Positions 60,868 to 64,000 of a stretch of 64,000 nucleotides of DNA are shown in pieces. The notes below the pieces were generated by a model. That model saw only the letters and a list, made by a program, of their open reading frames with translations. It ran no database searches and had not been told where the DNA came from. The DNA comes from CAIMZW01 sp037130455 (lineage in GTDB: Bacteria; Actinomycetota; Actinomycetes; Nanopelagicales; Nanopelagicaceae): positions 50,696-114,695 of the forward strand of contig JBAXSZ010000002.1 of the NCBI GenBank assembly GCA_037130455.1, read 5' to 3'. Within the stretch, counting starts at the first letter, position 1; each line of letters opens with the position of its first letter. A program made the translations under genes and the position numbers.

Positions 60868-61820
60868 GTCAAGTATTTATATTGGTTGACCATGTTGGCG
60901 GGCATATCACTAAGGCAACAAGTGAATTAGCATTATTTGGCAATCGAATTGGCGAAGTTACCGCCCTGATTTTTTCCAACGAAAGTTCACCGCTTCTTGA
61001 AGAGTTAAAGACGATGTACGTGGATCGGGCGGTAGTCATTGAAGGAATTAATTTTGATTCTTATTCCGCAGCTCCTGTGGCTCGCATAGTTGCCAATCTC
61101 ATTTCTGAAAAATCACCATCTGCCTTCCTGGTTTCCTCGACAGTGAAGGGTAAAGAAGTTGCTGCTCGAGCAGCGGTATTAACAAATTCTGGCCTCATTA
61201 CAGATGCTATTGATCTCACTTCAGAACTCGTCGCGACGCAATCTATCTTTGGTGGTTCAACGACGGTACATTCTCAAGTCACACATGGTTGTGCCATCGT
61301 CACTCTTCGATCCAATTCAATTGAAGTAGAAGCAACAACGTCTAATCCAGTTGTGGAGACAGTTGTAGTCAGTGTCGATTCTTTTGATCCTTCGGCGCTT
61401 TTAGATCAAGTAATCTCATTGGAGGCAACCGTTTCTGGAGGTCGACCTGAACTCACTGAAGCGGCCATCGTCGTTTCTGGCGGACGAGGCACAAATGGAG
61501 ATTTCACTCCCGTTGAAGCCTTGGCTGATTCATTGGGCGCTGCGGTAGGAGCATCTCGAGCCGCTACCGATGCAGGTTGGTATCCACACTCCCATCAAGT
61601 TGGTCAGACCGGTAAAACGGTGAGCCCCCAGTTATACCTAGCTTGCGGTATTTCAGGTGCCATTCAGCATCGTGCTGGAATGCAGACCAGCAAAATGATC
61701 ATCGCTGTAAATAAGGATGCCGAAGCGCCCATCTTTGATTTAGTCGATTTTGGTGTCGTCGGTGACCTCTTTGCAGTACTTCCTCAAGCGACCGCGGGGA
61801 TTCTTTCTAAAAAGTCTTAA
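60864..61820 (+). CDS. etfA: Electron transfer flavoprotein alpha subunit
   Basis: The 318-aa EtfA carries the FAD-binding C-terminal domain with AAIVVSGGRGTNGDF, GASRAATDAGWYPHSHQVGQ, GKTVSPQLYLACGISGAIQH and NKDAEAPIFDLVDFGVVGDL. It starts inside the etfB end, so both subunits are translated together. A cysteine desulfurase gene follows 26 bases later, an arrangement common in Actinobacteria. Confidence 0.96.
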   Translation: MSQVFILVDHVGGHITKATSELALFGNRIGEVTALIFSNESSPLLEELKTMYVDRAVVIEGINFDSYSAAPVARIVANLISEKSPSAFLVSSTVKGKEVAARAAVLTNSGLITDAIDLTSELVATQSIFGGSTTVHSQVTHGCAIVTLRSNSIEVEATTSNPVVETVVVSVDSFDPSALLDQVISLEATVSGGRPELTEAAIVVSGGRGTNGDFTPVEALADSLGAAVGASRAATDAGWYPHSHQVGQTGKTVSPQLYLACGISGAIQHRAGMQTSKMIIAVNKDAEAPIFDLVDFGVVGDLFAVLPQATAGILSKKS

Positions 61821-61846
61821 TAGCGTTAACCCTTTAGACTTAGGAA

Positions 61847-63010
61847 ATGTCCATTTATTTCGATCATGCTGCCACGACTCCCATGTCGGAAGCGGGCTTA
61901 CAGGCAATGGTCGAGCAAGTGGGAAAGCTAGGGAATGCTTCCAGCCTTCATTCACCTGGAAGGTCAGTTCGTAAAGATGTTGAAGAAGCCCGCGAATTAT
62001 TGAGCCGCCTGGTGGGAGCAGCACCTTCGGAGATCATTTTTACTGGTTCCGGTACCGAGGCTAACAACTTGGTGATTAAAGGAACCTTCTGGACCAGAAA
62101 ACAGGAAGATTCCAGGAGAAATGTCGTTGTCATTTCTGCATTTGAGCATCACGCAATTTTGGATCCTGTCGAATGGATGCAAGAGCACCAAGGTGCGGAA
62201 ATTATTTATATCCCTATAACGGCGGCCGGATATGTAGATCTGGAAGCCCTGCGTGAAATTATTGCAACTAGGCGAGATGAGATCGCCCTTATTGCGGTGA
62301 TGCATTCAAATAATGAAGTGGGAACAATTCAACCAATTGCTGAAGTCGTCAATATTGCCGGAGATATTCCGGTTCACTCGGACGCAGTACAGAGCTTTAC
62401 TAAAGTGGATTTTTCCTTCGCACAACTAGGTTTAACTTCGGCCACAATAAGTGCCCACAAAATTGGTGGTCCACTGGGAGTTGCGGCGCTCATTCTTCGG
62501 CGCGGAATTGATATCACTCCGATATTGCATGGTGGGGGACAAGAGCGCGATATTAGAAGCGGGACATTGAATGCCCCTGGAATTGTGGCATTTGCGGCAG
62601 CTGCACAAGATGCGATATCCCACCGATCTGAAACTCAGATACGGGTTCGAGAATTAAAGAATCTCTTGGTGAAATTAGTTCAAGAAGTGTTGCCAGACGT
62701 TACTGTGAATGGAAGTGTCGGACCTTCTCTGCCTGGGATCGTTAATTTAACTTTTCCTGGAACCGAAAGCGATGGTCTCCTTCTACTCCTAGATGCCGAA
62801 GGGATTTTCTGCTCGACCGGCTCCGCCTGTAGCGCAGGGGTTCCAAGGCCTAGCCATGTTCTCTTGGCAATGGGCCTATCGGAAAGAACAGCTCGATCTT
62901 CGCTGCGTTTCTCGTTGGGCGCATCCAGCACCGAAGCAGAAGTTCAATTCTTGGCAAGTGCCATACCTGCCGTGGTAACTCGCGCACGAGCCGCTTTAGT
63001 TCGTGGATAA
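61847..63010 (+). CDS. Cysteine desulfurase (NifS/IscS family)
   Basis: This 387-aa PLP enzyme mobilises sulfur from cysteine for iron-sulfur clusters and tRNA thiolation. It has IYFDHAATTPMSEAGL at the start, HSNNEVGTIQPI, HSDAVQSFTK with the cofactor aspartate, the Schiff-base lysine in ISAHKIGGPLGV and the reactive cysteine in CSTGSACSAGVPRPSHVL. mnmA begins 11 bases after its stop, so it probably supplies sulfur for 2-thiouridine at the tRNA wobble position. Confidence 0.94.
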   Translation: MSIYFDHAATTPMSEAGLQAMVEQVGKLGNASSLHSPGRSVRKDVEEARELLSRLVGAAPSEIIFTGSGTEANNLVIKGTFWTRKQEDSRRNVVVISAFEHHAILDPVEWMQEHQGAEIIYIPITAAGYVDLEALREIIATRRDEIALIAVMHSNNEVGTIQPIAEVVNIAGDIPVHSDAVQSFTKVDFSFAQLGLTSATISAHKIGGPLGVAALILRRGIDITPILHGGGQERDIRSGTLNAPGIVAFAAAAQDAISHRSETQIRVRELKNLLVKLVQEVLPDVTVNGSVGPSLPGIVNLTFPGTESDGLLLLLDAEGIFCSTGSACSAGVPRPSHVLLAMGLSERTARSSLRFSLGASSTEAEVQFLASAIPAVVTRARAALVRG

Positions 63011-63021
63011 TGGGTCAACTA

Positions 63022-64000
63022 TGAAACTTATTGCGGCAATGAGTGGCGGGGTGGATTCGGCAGTGGCCGCAGCCCGAGCCGTTGAGTTGGGCCATGAAGT
63101 CGTTGGAGTCCATCTTGCCCTTTCTAGCAATCCTCAAAAATATCGCTCAGGCGCTAGAGGATGTTGCACTATCGAAGATTCCCATGACGCACGGCGGGCA
63201 GCAGATGTCATCGGTATTCCATTTTATATCTGGGATATGGCCGAAGAATTTCACGAAGGCGTAGTAGAAAATTTCATCTCCGAATATGCCAGCGGCCGAA
63301 CCCCAAATCCGTGTTTGCGGTGCAATGAGAAAATTAAATTTGCGGCGGTATTAGATCGTGCTCGCGCATTGGGATTCGATGGTGTGGCTACGGGGCACTA
63401 TGCGCAGATGGTTGAAACGCCACTAGGTCGCATGATGTATCGCGCAGCTGATCCCAAAAAAGATCAGTCGTATGTGTTAGCGGTCTTGAACACCGAACAA
63501 TTAGCTGGCGCCTACTTTCCGCTGGGTGACACAGTAAAAGAAGACACTCGCAAGGAAGCCAAAGCGCGCGGTCTCTATGTGGCCAACAAACCTGATAGCC
63601 ATGACATCTGCTTTGTGCCGTCGGGGGACAACGCCGGTTGGTTGCGTGACCGACTTGGAAGTGAAGTTGGGCCGATAGTGGATGAAGCCGGCACCCAATT
63701 GGGAGAGCACAAAGGTGCTTACACCTACACCATCGGGCAGCGAAGAGGCTTGGGTCTAACGGTTCCCGGAGCGCAGGGACAGCCTCGATACGTTCTTAAA
63801 ATTGAACCGAAAACAAACACCGTTGTCGTTGGTGATCATGAAGCATTGGCCGTTAATCACATCGTTGGAGATTCGCCAATATGGTGTGGTCCGGTTCCCG
63901 CAGTGGAAACTCGTTATGAGGGTTTTGCTCAAGTACGTGCCCATGGAGAACCATTGCCGTGCACCTATTCTCACCAAGGATCCGAAATAACAGTTGATTT
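63022..64000 (+). CDS. mnmA: tRNA-specific 2-thiouridylase, partial at window end
   Basis: MnmA thiolates U34 of tRNA-Lys, -Glu and -Gln. The frame from ATG 63022 runs off the window after 326 codons, so the C-terminus is missing. Visible motifs are the PP-loop MSGGVDSAVAAARA, GRTPNPCLRCNEKIKF with the catalytic cysteine, YATGHYAQ-like GVATGHYAQM, KDQSYVLAVL, HDICFVPSGDNAGWL with the second catalytic cysteine and YTIGQRRGLGL. It follows the cysteine desulfurase by 11 bases on the same strand. Confidence 0.95.

Overview
The window looks like chromosome from a small, streamlined, free-living actinobacterium. I infer this from gene families largely confined to Actinobacteria (a DUF3145 protein, a DUF4192 protein, a GlnA2-type glutamine synthetase, an MgtA-like mannosyltransferase, a discrete fabD-fabH-acpP-fabF cluster), from intermediate GC by eye, and from extreme compactness. 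Stops and starts overlap by 1 to 7 bases in many places, convergent genes abut or overlap, and only one gap exceeds 300 bases. Freshwater planktonic lineages of the Nanopelagicales type fit, but I cannot prove that from this sequence. I see no phage, transposon, CRISPR array or rRNA.

Layout. 0-6.9 kb: glgC, a DinG-type helicase, a NUDIX hydrolase, a secreted PKD-domain protein, a DUF4192 protein and alanine dehydrogenase. 7-19.6 kb: housekeeping genes glnA2, leuA (with a 17-codon Leu-rich leader peptide and attenuator hairpin), recO, uppS, a Zur repressor and ZIP zinc transporter under a perfect Zur-like palindrome, glyS, dusB, a DUF218 protein, dgt and dnaG. 19.65-21 kb: tRNA-Asn, a DoxX-Rieske fusion and a small ACT protein. 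21-31 kb: a lactose/galactose island with lacZ-galT-galE-galK plus a secreted DMFase-like protein on the minus strand, and a divergent GH36 alpha-galactosidase. 30.8-38.3 kb: a free-standing DnaX-tail-like protein, two SDR enzymes, deoD, tRNA-Met, an APC permease, and an S1P-lyase-like PLP enzyme coupled to an FGGY sugar kinase.

38.3-47.4 kb is the most interesting region. A Liv-type ABC importer (livK-livG-livF-livH-livM) is translationally coupled to acetoacetate-CoA ligase. Divergent from it are an alpha/beta hydrolase, a 3-hydroxybutyrate dehydrogenase and an M23 peptidase. Together these genes could import 3-hydroxybutyrate or its oligomers, hydrolyse them, oxidise the monomer to acetoacetate and activate it to acetoacetyl-CoA.

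47.4-64 kb: cspA with a long leader, DUF3145, a SIMPL-domain protein, an ADP-ribosylglycohydrolase coupled to a PfkB kinase, the type II fatty-acid cluster, glgX, a GDSL-type lipase/esterase, two GT4 glycosyltransferases, etfBA, a cysteine desulfurase and the 5' part of mnmA, which runs off the window end.

All assignments come from reading motifs and family resemblance by eye; no database search was run.
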